DNA of 38,656 nt. Source: Neisseriaceae bacterium JH1-16. GTDB lineage: Bacteria > Pseudomonadota > Gammaproteobacteria > Burkholderiales > Chromobacteriaceae. The position numbers and the translations under genes were made by a program. Below, one piece after another: positions 18,726 to 27,099 of this stretch (position 1 is its first letter; the number at the start of each line of letters is the position of its first letter). The stretch lies in the NCBI GenBank assembly GCA_025989215.1, contig JAPDNP010000011.1, forward strand, positions 1 to 38,656, in the 5' to 3' direction. The notes under the pieces are model-generated. The model ran no database searches. It saw only the letters and a list, made by a program, of their open reading frames with translations, and was not told the DNA's origin.

Positions 18726-19907
18726 CTACCGCAGTGCGGCGAGCCGTTTGGCGGCTTCGACGCAGTCGGCCAGCGGCGCGACCAGCGCCAGGCGCACGAA
18801 GCCGGCGCCGGGGTTGACGCCGTGCGCGTCGCGGGCGAGGAAGCTGCCCGGCAGCACCGTCACGTTCGCCTCGACGAACGCGCGCCGCGCATAGGCCTGG
18901 TCGTCGCCCCCGGGCACTTTCACCCACAGGTAGAACGACGCATCCGGCGCGGCGAATTCGAGCACTGGCGCCAGAATCGGCATCACCGCGGCGAACTTCT
19001 CGGCGTACTGGCGGCGGTTGTCCACCACATGCGCCTCGTCGTGCCAGGCGGCGGCGCTGGCGGCCTGCACCACCGGGTTCATCGCGCAGCCGTGGTAGGT
19101 GCGGTAGAGCAGGAACTGTTTGAGCAGCGCGGCGTCGCCGGCGACGAAGCCGGAGCGCAGGCCGGGCACATTGGAGCGCTTGGACAGGCTGGTGAACATC
19201 ACCAGTCGCTCGAAGCCGCGGCCCAGTTTCACCGCCGCCTCCAGACCGCCGAGCGGCGCTGCACCGGTGTAGATCTCCGAGTAGCATTCGTCCGAGGCGA
19301 TAATGAAGCCATATTGATCCGACAGCGCGAACAGCGCCTGCCAGTCTTCGAGCGACATCACCGCGCCGGTCGGGTTGCCCGGGCTGCAGACGAACACCAA
19401 CTGGGTGCGCTGCCATACCGCCTCGGGCACCGCCGCCCAGTCGGGCTGGAAGCGCTGTTCGGCCAGGCAGTTGACGTAGTAGGGCTCGGCGCCGGCGAGC
19501 AAGGCCGCGCCTTCATAAATCTGGTAGAACGGATTGGGCGAGATCACCACCGGGCGCTCGCTGTCGCGGCTCGGGTCGATCAGCGACTGGGTGAACGCGA
19601 ACAGCGCCTCGCGCGAACCGTTCACCGGCAGGATTTCGCTGTCGGGGTTGGCCGAAACGCCGTAGCGGCGCAGCAGCCAGTGCGCGCAGGCGCCGCGCAG
19701 CTCGGCGCTGCCCAGCGTGCTAGGATACGCGGCCAGCCCGGCCAGCGAGCCGCTCAGCGCCTCGGTCACCACCGTCGGGGTGGCGTGCTTCGGCTCGCCG
19801 ATCTGCAGCGCGATCGGCTTGAGTTCCGCCGGCGGCGTGAGGCCGGCGAGCAGGGCGCGCAGCCGTTCGAACGGGTAGGGCTGCAGTTGGGTCAAATGCG
19901 GGTTCAC
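18726..19907 (-). CDS. dapC: Succinyldiaminopimelate aminotransferase
   Basis: A class I/II PLP-dependent aminotransferase, 393 residues, that converts N-succinyl-2-amino-6-ketopimelate to N-succinyl-L,L-diaminopimelate with glutamate. The PLP lysine is in SLSKRSNVPGLRSGF, the substrate-binding Asn/Pro in CSPGNPTG, and the Asp/Tyr pair in ASDECYSEIY. The opening MNPHLTQLQPYPFERLR is typical of the betaproteobacterial DapC subgroup. It is co-transcribed with dapD downstream. A motif copy lies at 19647-19656. Confidence 0.95.
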   Translation of the reverse strand: MNPHLTQLQPYPFERLRALLAGLTPPAELKPIALQIGEPKHATPTVVTEALSGSLAGLAAYPSTLGSAELRGACAHWLLRRYGVSANPDSEILPVNGSREALFAFTQSLIDPSRDSERPVVISPNPFYQIYEGAALLAGAEPYYVNCLAEQRFQPDWAAVPEAVWQRTQLVFVCSPGNPTGAVMSLEDWQALFALSDQYGFIIASDECYSEIYTGAAPLGGLEAAVKLGRGFERLVMFTSLSKRSNVPGLRSGFVAGDAALLKQFLLYRTYHGCAMNPVVQAASAAAWHDEAHVVDNRRQYAEKFAAVMPILAPVLEFAAPDASFYLWVKVPGGDDQAYARRAFVEANVTVLPGSFLARDAHGVNPGAGFVRLALVAPLADCVEAAKRLAALR

Positions 19908-19945
19908 GGCACAAGCACTCCGGGTTGGTCGCTATTACGACAATT

Positions 19946-19970
19946 CTCGTCGCAAAAGCTCGTCGCAAAA
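19946..19970. repeat. Tandem 12-bp repeat in dapC/EamA divergent gap
   Basis: CTCGTCGCAAAA occurs twice (19946-19957 and 19959-19970) with one base between, in the 86-base gap between the divergent dapC and EamA starts. Tandem spacing of 13 bases could be a regulator site, but there is no direct support for this. Confidence 0.4.
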
Positions 19971-19993
19971 ACCGCTAATAGTAAGAAATTGAG

Positions 19994-20905
19994 ATGTCTC
20001 CTGTAAAACATAAACTCTTCGCGATGTTGTGCGTGCTGACCAGCGCGATGGTCTGGGGCTTCATCTGGTTCCCGTTTCGCGCGATGCACGAGATGGGCAT
20101 CAGCAACTTCGCCACCTCGATGCTGGTGTACCTGTTCGCCGCCGCCGCCGGCCTGACGCTGTTCTACAAGGTGTTCCGCGACGAGTTCCGCTTCCAGCCG
20201 GTGCTGATCCCGCTGACGCTGGCGTTCGGCTGGTGCAACTTCAGCTACACCTGGTCGGTGACCGAGGGCGAGGTGATGCGGGTGCTGCTGCTGTTCTACC
20301 TGTCGCCGCTGTGGGCGGTGTTCTTCTCGTGGGTGCTGCTGAAGGAGAAGCTGACCCGTACCGGCTGGGGCGTGGTGGCGCTGTCGCTCTTCGGCTGCAT
20401 GATCATCCTTTATAAGCCCGGCGCGATCGGTGGCGATGCGCCGCTGTCGCACGGCTACGAGTGGCTGGCGCTGTCCGGCGGCTTCACCTTCGCCTTCGGT
20501 AATGTGCTGTCGCGCCGTGCCAAGACGCTGCCGGTGGCGGCCAAGAGCGCCTGCATCTGGTTCGGTGTGGCGAGTATGGGTTTCGTTGGCCTGCTCAGCC
20601 GCGGCCAGCTCGGCGAGGTGGCGTCGATGCCGGCGATCGGCTGGGTGCTGGTGGTGGCGATGGCGATGTCGCTGTTCGCCACCAGCGTGGTGTCGCAGTA
20701 CGGTCTGACCATTCTGCCGGCGACGCAGGCGATGACCTTGATGCTGATGGAGCTGGTGTTCGCCGCGATGTCGGCCTATCTGCTGGCCGGCGAGGTGATG
20801 AAGCCGAACGAGTGGCTAGGCGGCGCGCTGATCGTCGGCGCCAGCCTGATGTCGGGCAAGATGACGCGCAAGCCGGCCGCGGCTTCCACCGCGGCGCCGG
20901 TATGA
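19994..20905 (+). CDS. EamA/DMT-family transporter
   Basis: A 303-residue inner-membrane protein with ten predicted membrane segments in two EamA repeats, the drug/metabolite transporter superfamily. It begins MSPVKHKLFAMLCVLTSAMVWGFIWFPF-like, with the characteristic first helix. Members export amino acids, purines or other metabolites; which one is not evident. The ribosome binding site is weak. It overlaps a 37-codon gene at its 3' end by four bases (ATGA). Confidence 0.85.
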   Translation: MSPVKHKLFAMLCVLTSAMVWGFIWFPFRAMHEMGISNFATSMLVYLFAAAAGLTLFYKVFRDEFRFQPVLIPLTLAFGWCNFSYTWSVTEGEVMRVLLLFYLSPLWAVFFSWVLLKEKLTRTGWGVVALSLFGCMIILYKPGAIGGDAPLSHGYEWLALSGGFTFAFGNVLSRRAKTLPVAAKSACIWFGVASMGFVGLLSRGQLGEVASMPAIGWVLVVAMAMSLFATSVVSQYGLTILPATQAMTLMLMELVFAAMSAYLLAGEVMKPNEWLGGALIVGASLMSGKMTRKPAAASTAAPV

Positions 20906-21015
20906 AATCCTGCTGCGTGGCGCCGGAGCAGGCCCGACGCGTCCGGCGGCGCGGCTGGCTGGCGCTGGCGGCGCTGGCCGTGTTGATCGCGCTGGCGGCC
21001 TGGCTGGCCGGATAG
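20902..21015 (+). CDS. 37-residue membrane microprotein coupled to EamA
   Basis: The frame starts MKSCCVAPEQARRVRRRG and then has one hydrophobic helix, WLALAALAVLIALAAWLAG, to the end. The basic segment before the helix predicts an N-terminus-inside topology. Its ATG overlaps the transporter stop as ATGA, the standard arrangement for translational coupling, and a perfect terminator starts one base after its stop. It may be an accessory subunit of the transporter, which is inference. I recognise no family. Confidence 0.6.
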   Translation: MKSCCVAPEQARRVRRRGWLALAALAVLIALAAWLAG

Positions 21016-21016
21016 C

Positions 21017-21047
21017 AAACGGGACCCGATCGGGTCCCGTTTCGTTT
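21017..21047 (+). terminator. EamA operon terminator
   Basis: A perfect 26-bp palindrome (21017-21042) built on GGGACCC/GGGTCCC is followed by CGTTTTG. It ends the EamA-microprotein transcript. Confidence 0.9.
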
Positions 21048-21106
21048 TGCTGCGGCGATGAGCGATCGTTGGATCGTGCCCGGTCGACGCCCGAGGGCAA
21101 CGGCGT

Positions 21107-21655
21107 TTACTCGTCCCACGGCCACCAGTCGGGCAGCGGTTCCAGTGCCGTTTCCGGATAGCGGGCATCGAGGAAGTCGGCCAGCCGGTCGGGGCGGCCG
21201 ATGCCGTGTTCGTCGAGATAGCCGTCGAGCAGCGCGGCGGACTCGGCGTCGCCGAGCAAGCGGTACAGCAGCGCCCAGTCCTCGATGCAGCACCAGGGCA
21301 GCCCGTCGGCCGGCTCGATCGCCGTGGCGTCGAACGGCCAGCGGAATACGCCGCGTTCCAGACGGATCGCCATCTCGGCGACTAGCTCGATCTGCAGGCC
21401 GTCCGCGGTTTCGAAGCGGGCGAAATGGCGTGGAGCGTAGTCCGGGTGCGGGTCGGGGCTGATATCGCGCGCCTGTTCGGCCAACGTTTGGGCCATCGCG
21501 GCGAAATCGGCCGCGGTGGTGACGAGTTCGAGCCGGTCCGGTGCGGCGGCGAGGCCGAGCCGGTGCAGCAGGGCGCTGCCGCCGATCGCCCAGCTGCGGG
21601 CGGTCAGTTGCGGCGCGAGGGCGGTGGCGAAGGCGAGCGGGGCGGATGCGGTCAT
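21107..21655 (-). CDS. Nucleotidyltransferase-like protein, degenerate site
   Basis: I do not recognise a named family. The 182-residue protein opens with the segment WAIGGSALLHRLGLAA, which matches the GGSA-type first motif of the nucleotidyltransferase fold. The second motif should carry an Asp-x-Asp metal pair but reads DRLELVTTAADF, so one of the acidic residues is moved or lost. The C-terminal half is acidic and ends WWPWDE. It may be a catalytically altered member or a different fold with similar motif order. It sits between the EamA unit and slyX on the minus strand. The motif TTCGGCCAAC lies inside it at 21476-21485. Confidence 0.55.
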   Translation of the reverse strand: MTASAPLAFATALAPQLTARSWAIGGSALLHRLGLAAAPDRLELVTTAADFAAMAQTLAEQARDISPDPHPDYAPRHFARFETADGLQIELVAEMAIRLERGVFRWPFDATAIEPADGLPWCCIEDWALLYRLLGDAESAALLDGYLDEHGIGRPDRLADFLDARYPETALEPLPDWWPWDE

Positions 21656-21708
21656 GCGGGGCTTTCCGGGCAGGGCCGGGGCGCCGTGCGCCGCCCCGGG
21701 GCAGTGAT

Positions 21709-21918
21709 TCAGTAGTGCGGCGGGATTTCGTCGCGCAGCGAGCCGCTGCTGATGCCGCTTTCCGGCTGGTTGGCGCGGAACTGCTGGTAGAGCACGCGCA
21801 GCTGCTGTTGCAGCAGGTCGATCTGCTGCTGCTGGCGCGCTACGGTCAGGTTCAGCGCGTCGAGCAGGTCGTCCTGCAGCGCCACCTTGCTTTCGAGTTC
21901 GATCAGACGGTCTTCCAT
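21709..21918 (-). CDS. slyX: SlyX protein
   Basis: A 69-residue coiled-coil protein matching SlyX, whose function is not established. The heptad-patterned sequence MEDRLIELESKVALQDDLLD and the Gln-rich middle are typical, as is the Pro-His-Tyr end. The ATG at 21916-21918 is preceded by GGAGG five bases away, which decides the start against an upstream in-frame Met that lacks one. E. coli SlyX has 72 residues. Confidence 0.9.
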   Translation of the reverse strand: MEDRLIELESKVALQDDLLDALNLTVARQQQQIDLLQQQLRVLYQQFRANQPESGISSGSLRDEIPPHY

Positions 21919-21967
21919 GAGTGCCTCCGGCTGGGGCCGCGATGGAATCGGCCAGATAGGGTGGAAA

Positions 21968-21987
21968 GGGCTCCGCATGTGGAGCCC
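21968..21987. terminator. Weak hairpin downstream of antiporter
   Basis: GGGCTCC and GGAGCCC (7 bp) with a six-base loop lie between slyX and the repeat. The tail on the minus strand is only CTTTCC, so it may be a weak terminator for the antiporter transcript. Confidence 0.4.
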
Positions 21988-22017
21988 TGTGAATTTTACG
22001 CGATGGCGTGCGACCTT

Positions 22018-22161
22018 AGAACCTGTTTACGTCCTCGCGAACGACGGGGCAGCCAAGGCGAAATGACGTGAGAAAGCGGAATGTACAAGCGAGTACATGA
22101 GCCTTTTAAGTGTCATTTCAACGCAGGATCACCCGAGTGCAGCAGAGCGTAAATAGGTTCT
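22018..22161 (-). repeat. Dispersed 144-bp element, copy 1
   Basis: The ends are imperfect inverted repeats: AGAACCTGTTTAC (22018-22030) and GTAAATAGGTTCT (22149-22161), 12 of 13 positions complementary. The element is related to the copies at 25518-25651 and 29008-29141; on the minus strand the shared stretch runs GCTGCACTCGGGTGATCCTG then CGTTGAAATG. The antiporter stop codon (TAG, 22160-22162) lies at its edge. No open frame suggests a transposase, so if mobile it is non-autonomous. Confidence 0.8.
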
Positions 22162-23473
22162 ACAGCACCATCGCCGCAATCCAGCCGGCCACCATCAGCG
22201 GCAGGTTGTAGTGCAGGAAGGTCGGGATCACCGTGTCGCGGATGTGGTCGTGCTGGCCGTCGATATTCAGGCCTGAGGTGGGGCCGAGCGTCGAGTCGGA
22301 CGCCGGCGAACCGGCGTCGCCCAGCGCCCCGGCGGTGCCGATGATCGCCACCGTCGCCAGCGGCGAGAAACCGAGCTGGATGCACAGCGGCACGTAGATC
22401 GCGGTGATGATCGGCACGGTGGAGAACGATGAGCCGATGCCCAGCGTGATCACTAGGCCGACCAGCAGCATCGAGAACGCCGCCGCGCCCTTGCTGCCGG
22501 CGAACAGGTTGGCCGAATGGGTCACCAGGTCCTTGATCTCGCCGGTGGCGCGCACCACCTCGGCGAAGCCCTGGGCGGTGATCATGATGAAGCCGATCAT
22601 CGCCATCATCTTCATGCCCTCGGTGAACACCCCGTCGGCGTCCTTCCACTTCACCACGCCGGTGGCGAGGAACAGCAGAAAGCCGACCAGCGCGCCCATG
22701 ATCATCGAGTCGGTGTAGAGCTGCACCGCGAACGCCAGCACGATGGCGGCCAGCGCGGTGGCGATCGATTTCGGGCTGTGGTGGGCGCGCTGGCGCTCGG
22801 CGTTCTCGATCTTGCCGAGGCTATAGTGGCGCGGCTTGCGGTAGCTGATGAACACCGCAATCAGCATGCCGACGAACATGCCGGCGGCCGGGATCGCCAT
22901 CGCATCCATCACGTTGACGCCGGACACGTCCATGCCCGACTTAATGATGTTGCCGAGCAGAATCTGCTTGAGGAAGATCTCGCCGAAGCCGACCGGCAGG
23001 AACATGTACGGGGTGACCAGGCCGAAGGTGATCACGCAGGCGATCGCTCGGCGGTCCAGTTGCAGCCGGGCCATCACGTACAACAGCGGCGGGATCAGCA
23101 GCGGGATGAAGGCGATATGGATCGGGATCAGGTTCTGGCTGGCGATGCTGACCAGCGCCAAGAGGCCGAGCAGCCCCCACTTGAGCCGGCTCTTGCCGTC
23201 GGCCGAATCGAGTTTCTTCACCGCCAGGTCGGCCAGCGCGTGCGGCAGGCCGGACTTGGCGATCGCCACCGCGAATGCGCCGAGTAAGGCGTAGGACAGC
23301 GCCACCGAGGCGCCGCCGGTGATGCCGTTGTTGAACGCCGCCAGCGTCTGGCTCATCGACAGCCCGCCGGCCAACCCCCCGACCACCGCGCCGATCAACA
23401 GGCTGATCACCACATGGGTGCGTAATAGGGACAGGGCGAGCATGACGAGGACGGCGAGCAGGACGGCATTCAT
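22160..23473 (-). CDS. Na+/H+ antiporter family protein
   Basis: A 437-residue inner-membrane protein of the Na_H_antiporter type (NhaC-like; similar in length and layout to Bacillus YuiF), with about 12 membrane segments. Typical pieces are the opening MNAVLLAVLVMLALSLLR, the ITFGLVTPYMFLPVGFGE loop and the GSSFSTVPIITAIYVPLC, GDAGSPASDSTLGPTSGLN blocks near the C-terminus. The cation cannot be told. The ATG at 23471-23473 has no Shine-Dalgarno; TATAGT lies six bases upstream, so a nearly leaderless mRNA is possible. It is divergent from a LysR regulator, which may control it. The stop codon is the boundary of repeat copy 1. Confidence 0.88.
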   Translation of the reverse strand: MNAVLLAVLVMLALSLLRTHVVISLLIGAVVGGLAGGLSMSQTLAAFNNGITGGASVALSYALLGAFAVAIAKSGLPHALADLAVKKLDSADGKSRLKWGLLGLLALVSIASQNLIPIHIAFIPLLIPPLLYVMARLQLDRRAIACVITFGLVTPYMFLPVGFGEIFLKQILLGNIIKSGMDVSGVNVMDAMAIPAAGMFVGMLIAVFISYRKPRHYSLGKIENAERQRAHHSPKSIATALAAIVLAFAVQLYTDSMIMGALVGFLLFLATGVVKWKDADGVFTEGMKMMAMIGFIMITAQGFAEVVRATGEIKDLVTHSANLFAGSKGAAAFSMLLVGLVITLGIGSSFSTVPIITAIYVPLCIQLGFSPLATVAIIGTAGALGDAGSPASDSTLGPTSGLNIDGQHDHIRDTVIPTFLHYNLPLMVAGWIAAMVL

Positions 23474-23624
23474 AATTGACTATACAAATCAGCGGCTTGG
23501 CTTCGTGGGCCGCGCCGGGGGACGGAAAAGCGGGCAAGGGTAGTCGCTTTGCCCGGGGCTGTCGAGTCGGATGGTCTAATCGACCAGTCTGTCATAATGA
23601 CGTCTTGCTAAATGGAGCACCGCC

Positions 23625-24530
23625 ATGTCTCTGCGTCGTCCCATCGACAGCCTTGCCACCTTGCGCCTGTTCCGGCTGATCGCCGAGCAGGGCAGCTTCA
23701 GCCGCGCGGCCGAACGACTGGAGCTCAGCTCCGGCGCCGCCAGCAAGCAGATCAGCGCGCTGGAAGCGTCGCTCGGCGTGCGGCTGTTGCAGCGCTCCAC
23801 CCGCCGGCTCAGCCTGACCGAGGCCGGCCGGCTCTACTACCACCACTGCGTGAAGGCGCTCGACGAGCTGGAGTTGGCCGAACAGGCGCTGCAGGCCTTG
23901 GGCGACACGCCGCGCGGCCGGCTGCGCGTGGCGGTGCCGATCGCCTTCGGGCAACTATTCCTGCAGCAGCACCTGCCGGGCTTCCTGCGCGCCTATCCGG
24001 AGGTGGCGCTCGACCTGGTGCTGTCCGACCACTATGTCGACCTGGTCGAGGACGGCTTCGATCTGGCGCTGCGCATCAGCAGCGGCCTGCCCGACTCGCG
24101 GCTGGTGGCGCGCACCATCGGTCCGCTCGGCCGGGCGCTGGTGGCCAGCCCCGGCTATCTGGCCGCCGCCGGGCCGCTGGCCCACCCGAGCGACCTGGGC
24201 CAGCACGCCACGCTGATCCATACCCTGAGCGGCGGCTATGCCGAGTGGTCGTTCCAGCGCGGCGACGAGGAGGTGCGGGTGCCGGTGCGCGGCCGGCTGT
24301 CGGTGAACAGCAGCATGCTGTTGCGTACCAGCCTGCTCGACGGCCTGGGGCTGACGCTGACGCCGACGCTGGCGGTGCAGGACTTGCTGGCCGACGGCCG
24401 GCTGGTCGAGGTGCTGCCCGACTGGGCGCCGCAGGGGCTGAAGCTGTTCGCGCTGCTGCCGTCCAACCGGGCGGTGGCGCCGAAGACCGCGGCGTTCATC
24501 GAGTTTTTGAGCCGCCTCGCGCTGCCCTGA
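23625..24530 (+). CDS. LysR-family transcriptional regulator
   Basis: A 301-residue regulator. The winged helix-turn-helix is at about residues 8-65, with AEQGSFSRAAERLELSSGAA as the recognition segment, then a LysR effector-binding domain of two Rossmann-like lobes. GGAG precedes the ATG. It lies between a divergent antiporter and a downstream EamA transporter, so its target may be either. A motif copy overlaps residues in LAEQA (23873-23882). Confidence 0.93.
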   Translation: MSLRRPIDSLATLRLFRLIAEQGSFSRAAERLELSSGAASKQISALEASLGVRLLQRSTRRLSLTEAGRLYYHHCVKALDELELAEQALQALGDTPRGRLRVAVPIAFGQLFLQQHLPGFLRAYPEVALDLVLSDHYVDLVEDGFDLALRISSGLPDSRLVARTIGPLGRALVASPGYLAAAGPLAHPSDLGQHATLIHTLSGGYAEWSFQRGDEEVRVPVRGRLSVNSSMLLRTSLLDGLGLTLTPTLAVQDLLADGRLVEVLPDWAPQGLKLFALLPSNRAVAPKTAAFIEFLSRLALP

Positions 24531-24627
24531 TTGTTGCCGTGGCGGAAGGGCCGTTCTTCCGCCGCCCGGCTTATTCCGGATGCGGCGGCATCCGATACTG
24601 GTCGCGTCATCTAATAGGAGTCGCGCC

Positions 24628-25518
24628 ATGTCATCCCTCGTCCTGCTTCGCACCCCGTGGCTGGCCCGTGCCGGCCAGAGCCCGCTGGCGCTGCTGCTCG
24701 GCACCGGCAGCCTGCTCGGCATTGGCCTGCCGGTCGCCAAGCTCGGCACCGCCGCCGGCATCGCGCCGCTCGGCTATGCGTTCTGGTCCTCGCTGCTCGC
24801 CGGCCTGCTGCTGTTGGCACTGGGGCGGCTGCCGGCCGGCCGCGGCCGCGAGCTGTTCCGCTACAGCGCGCTGATGGGCGGGCTGAGCCTGCTGCCCAAC
24901 TGCCTGACCTATCTGGCGATTCCACACCTGGGCACCGGCTACGCCGCACTGCTCTACACCCTGCCGACCTTGTTCACCTGGCTGATGGCGCTGGCGATCG
25001 GTTGGGAAAAACTGAGCGGGCCGCGCGCGCTGGCGGTCGGGCTCGGCATGGCCGGGGCGGTGCTGGTGTTGGCGCCGCGGCTGCAGTTGGCGGCGCCGGC
25101 TGAGCTCGGCTGGCTGCTGGTGGCGCTGGGTTCGCCGTTGTTCCTGGCGCTGTGCAATCTGCTGCGCAAGCGCTACCTGCCGCAGGGCATCGACAACGCG
25201 ATGCTGGCGGGCAGCCAGCTGCTCGCCGGGGCGCTGACCTTGCTGCCGTGGCTGCTGCTCAACGGCGGCCTGGACGTGCCGGCGGCCGGGATGAGCTGGC
25301 TGGGCCTGCAGGTGGCGCTGTCGCTGCTGGCCAGCCTGCTGTACTTCCAGCTGCAGAAGCTGTCCAGCCCGGTGTTTCTCAGCCAGCTCGGCTACGTGAT
25401 CATGTTGAGCGGCCTGGCCGGCAGCGCGCTGCTGTTCGGCGACTGGCCGGCGCCGGCCACCTTGCTCGGCGTGCCGCTGCTCTACCTCGGTGCGCGGCTG
25501 TTGGCACGCAGCGCGTGA
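24628..25518 (+). CDS. EamA/DMT-family transporter
   Basis: A 296-residue membrane protein with ten predicted membrane segments (two EamA repeats). I use the ATG at 24628-24630 because GGAG lies seven bases upstream; a longer frame would add 16 residues that look unrelated. It is 97 bases after the LysR gene on the same strand and may be regulated by it, perhaps as a substrate exporter; that is inference. Its TGA stop (25516-25518) is the first base of repeat copy 2. Confidence 0.85.
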   Translation: MSSLVLLRTPWLARAGQSPLALLLGTGSLLGIGLPVAKLGTAAGIAPLGYAFWSSLLAGLLLLALGRLPAGRGRELFRYSALMGGLSLLPNCLTYLAIPHLGTGYAALLYTLPTLFTWLMALAIGWEKLSGPRALAVGLGMAGAVLVLAPRLQLAAPAELGWLLVALGSPLFLALCNLLRKRYLPQGIDNAMLAGSQLLAGALTLLPWLLLNGGLDVPAAGMSWLGLQVALSLLASLLYFQLQKLSSPVFLSQLGYVIMLSGLAGSALLFGDWPAPATLLGVPLLYLGARLLARSA

Positions 25519-25651
25519 GAACCTGTTCACGATCTGCTGCACTCGGGTGATCCTGCGTTGGAATGCCGCTTAACATGCTTGTCTACTTGATGAGTGCACT
25601 CCGCTTTTTCGCGCCATTGACCCTTCGTTCGCGAGATCGTGAGCAAGCTCT
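25518..25651 (+). repeat. Dispersed element, copy 2
   Basis: A 134-bp copy of the element at 22018-22161, in opposite orientation on the chromosome. The ends AGAACCTGTTCAC and GTGAGCAAGCTCT are complementary at 10 of 13 positions. It starts at the EamA stop codon. The tetranucleotide TGAG flanks it (25516-25519 and 25651-25654), consistent with but not proof of a target duplication. Confidence 0.78.
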
Positions 25652-25738
25652 GAGGTCGGGCGATGTAGTGCGCGTCAGCGCCTGGCCGGGGGCGTCGCCG
25701 GATGTTGGCCTAGCGTTTGGCGCTCAGGCCAAACGACA

Positions 25739-25769
25739 ACGCCGCCGGCCCGGATGGGCGCGGCGGCGT
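25739..25769 (-). terminator. Terminator of the NitT/TauT-type ABC operon
   Basis: ACGCCGCC (25739-25746) pairs with GGCGGCGT (25762-25769) over a 15-base loop, with a tail TTGTCGTTTGG on the minus strand. It is 22 bases beyond the ATPase stop. Confidence 0.65.
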
Positions 25770-25790
25770 GGTGTATCGCGGCGGGAAGGC

Positions 25791-27083
25791 TCAGGCGACG
25801 ATGTCCTCCAGGCTGAACTGCTCGCTCTGGTCGTTGTACATGAAGATCTCGGCGTAGCGGCCCCAGCTGATCACCGTGTCGAGGGTTTCCTCCTCGGTGT
25901 TCTCGCTCAGGTATTTTTCCAGCCGGTCCTCGAAATAGCTGCGTGGCACGCTCTGGCCCTCGTGCTGGTGCAGCGCATCGACGATCACCCGCGCCAGCGG
26001 CACGTGGTTCAGCAGGTGTTGGGCAAACAGCTGCTTGCGCTCCTGGGTGTCGTACTCGGCGAACAGGCGGCCGGCCGGGGTCAGGGTGATGTCGCCCTCG
26101 CTCATGTCGGCGAACTGCAGGTGGTGCAGCACTTCGGCCACCGGGAATAGGTCGTCGACCTCCAGGTGCAGGGTGCGGGCGATCTCCGGCAGGTCGGCCT
26201 TGCCGTTGTACGGTTCGGCCAACAGCGTTTCGGCCAGGCCCGCCAGCAGGTTGGTCGACACCGGCGGCAGCGGACTGCCTTCCTCCAGCGACGGCTTGGG
26301 CGCCGCGGTCGGCACCGGGCGCGCGGTCATTCGTGCGTAGATGTCGTCGACCAGCTGGCGGAACGCCGGGTCGAGACGGTTGCGCGGGTGGGCGAACGGC
26401 ACCTTGATCTCGGCGATCACCCGGCCCGGCTTGGACGATAGCACCAAGATGCGGTCGCACATGAATACCGCCTCCTCGATGTTGTGGGTGACGATCAGCA
26501 CCGACTTGATCGGCAGCTTGCGGTCGGTCCACAGGTCCAGCAGGTCGGTGCGCAGCGTCTCGGCGGTCAGCACGTCGAGCGCGGAGAACGGCTCGTCCAT
26601 CAGCAGCAGCGTTGGGTCGACCACCAGCGCGCGGGCGAAGCCGACGCGCTGGCGCATGCCGCCGGACAGCTCGCGCGGATAGGCGTTTTCGAAGCCATCC
26701 AGACCGATCAGGTCGATCGCCGCCAGCGCGCGGCGGCGGCGTTCGTCGGCGGCGACGCCCAGCGCTTCCAGGCCGGCCTCGACGTTTTCCAGCACGGTCA
26801 GCCACGGGAACAGCGCGAAGGTCTGGAACACCATCGCAACGCCGCGGGCAGGCCCGTCGAGCGGGGCGCCGCAGTAGTCGACCTGCCCGCCGGTGGGGCG
26901 GATCAGGCCGGCGATGATGCGCAGCAGCGTCGACTTGCCCGAGCCGGAGCGGCCCAACAGGCCGACGATCTCGCCCTCGTGCAGCGACACGTTCACCCCG
27001 TCGAGCACCAAGAGTTCTTCCTGCTGCTTGTCGAAGCCGCAGCGCACGTCGCGGACGGACAGGATTTCGCGGTGATTGTTCAT
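25791..27083 (-). CDS. NitT/TauT-type ABC ATPase with AAA-associated C-terminal domain
   Basis: A 430-residue ATPase of the nitrate/sulfonate/taurine import family. The first 260 residues form the nucleotide-binding domain: Walker A GRSGSGKST at 44-52, signature ELSGGMRQRVGF, Walker B LLLMDEPFSALD, H-loop VTHNIEEAV. About 130 more residues follow, starting near residue 300, with a predominantly helical sequence and a pattern of an AAA-associated C-terminal domain (PEIARTLHLEVDDLFPVAEV-like); this extension is found in a minority of such transporters. An AAGGA lies before the ATG. It is 16 bases after the permease gene. No substrate-binding protein is present. Confidence 0.9.
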   Translation of the reverse strand: MNNHREILSVRDVRCGFDKQQEELLVLDGVNVSLHEGEIVGLLGRSGSGKSTLLRIIAGLIRPTGGQVDYCGAPLDGPARGVAMVFQTFALFPWLTVLENVEAGLEALGVAADERRRRALAAIDLIGLDGFENAYPRELSGGMRQRVGFARALVVDPTLLLMDEPFSALDVLTAETLRTDLLDLWTDRKLPIKSVLIVTHNIEEAVFMCDRILVLSSKPGRVIAEIKVPFAHPRNRLDPAFRQLVDDIYARMTARPVPTAAPKPSLEEGSPLPPVSTNLLAGLAETLLAEPYNGKADLPEIARTLHLEVDDLFPVAEVLHHLQFADMSEGDITLTPAGRLFAEYDTQERKQLFAQHLLNHVPLARVIVDALHQHEGQSVPRSYFEDRLEKYLSENTEEETLDTVISWGRYAEIFMYNDQSEQFSLEDIVA

Positions 27084-27099
27084 GGTCTTGGTCCTTCTA

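Noticed and set aside
22018-22161. CRISPR array or tRNA
   Set aside because: The repeat has no short direct repeats with spacers and no cloverleaf; it is a single element with inverted ends.
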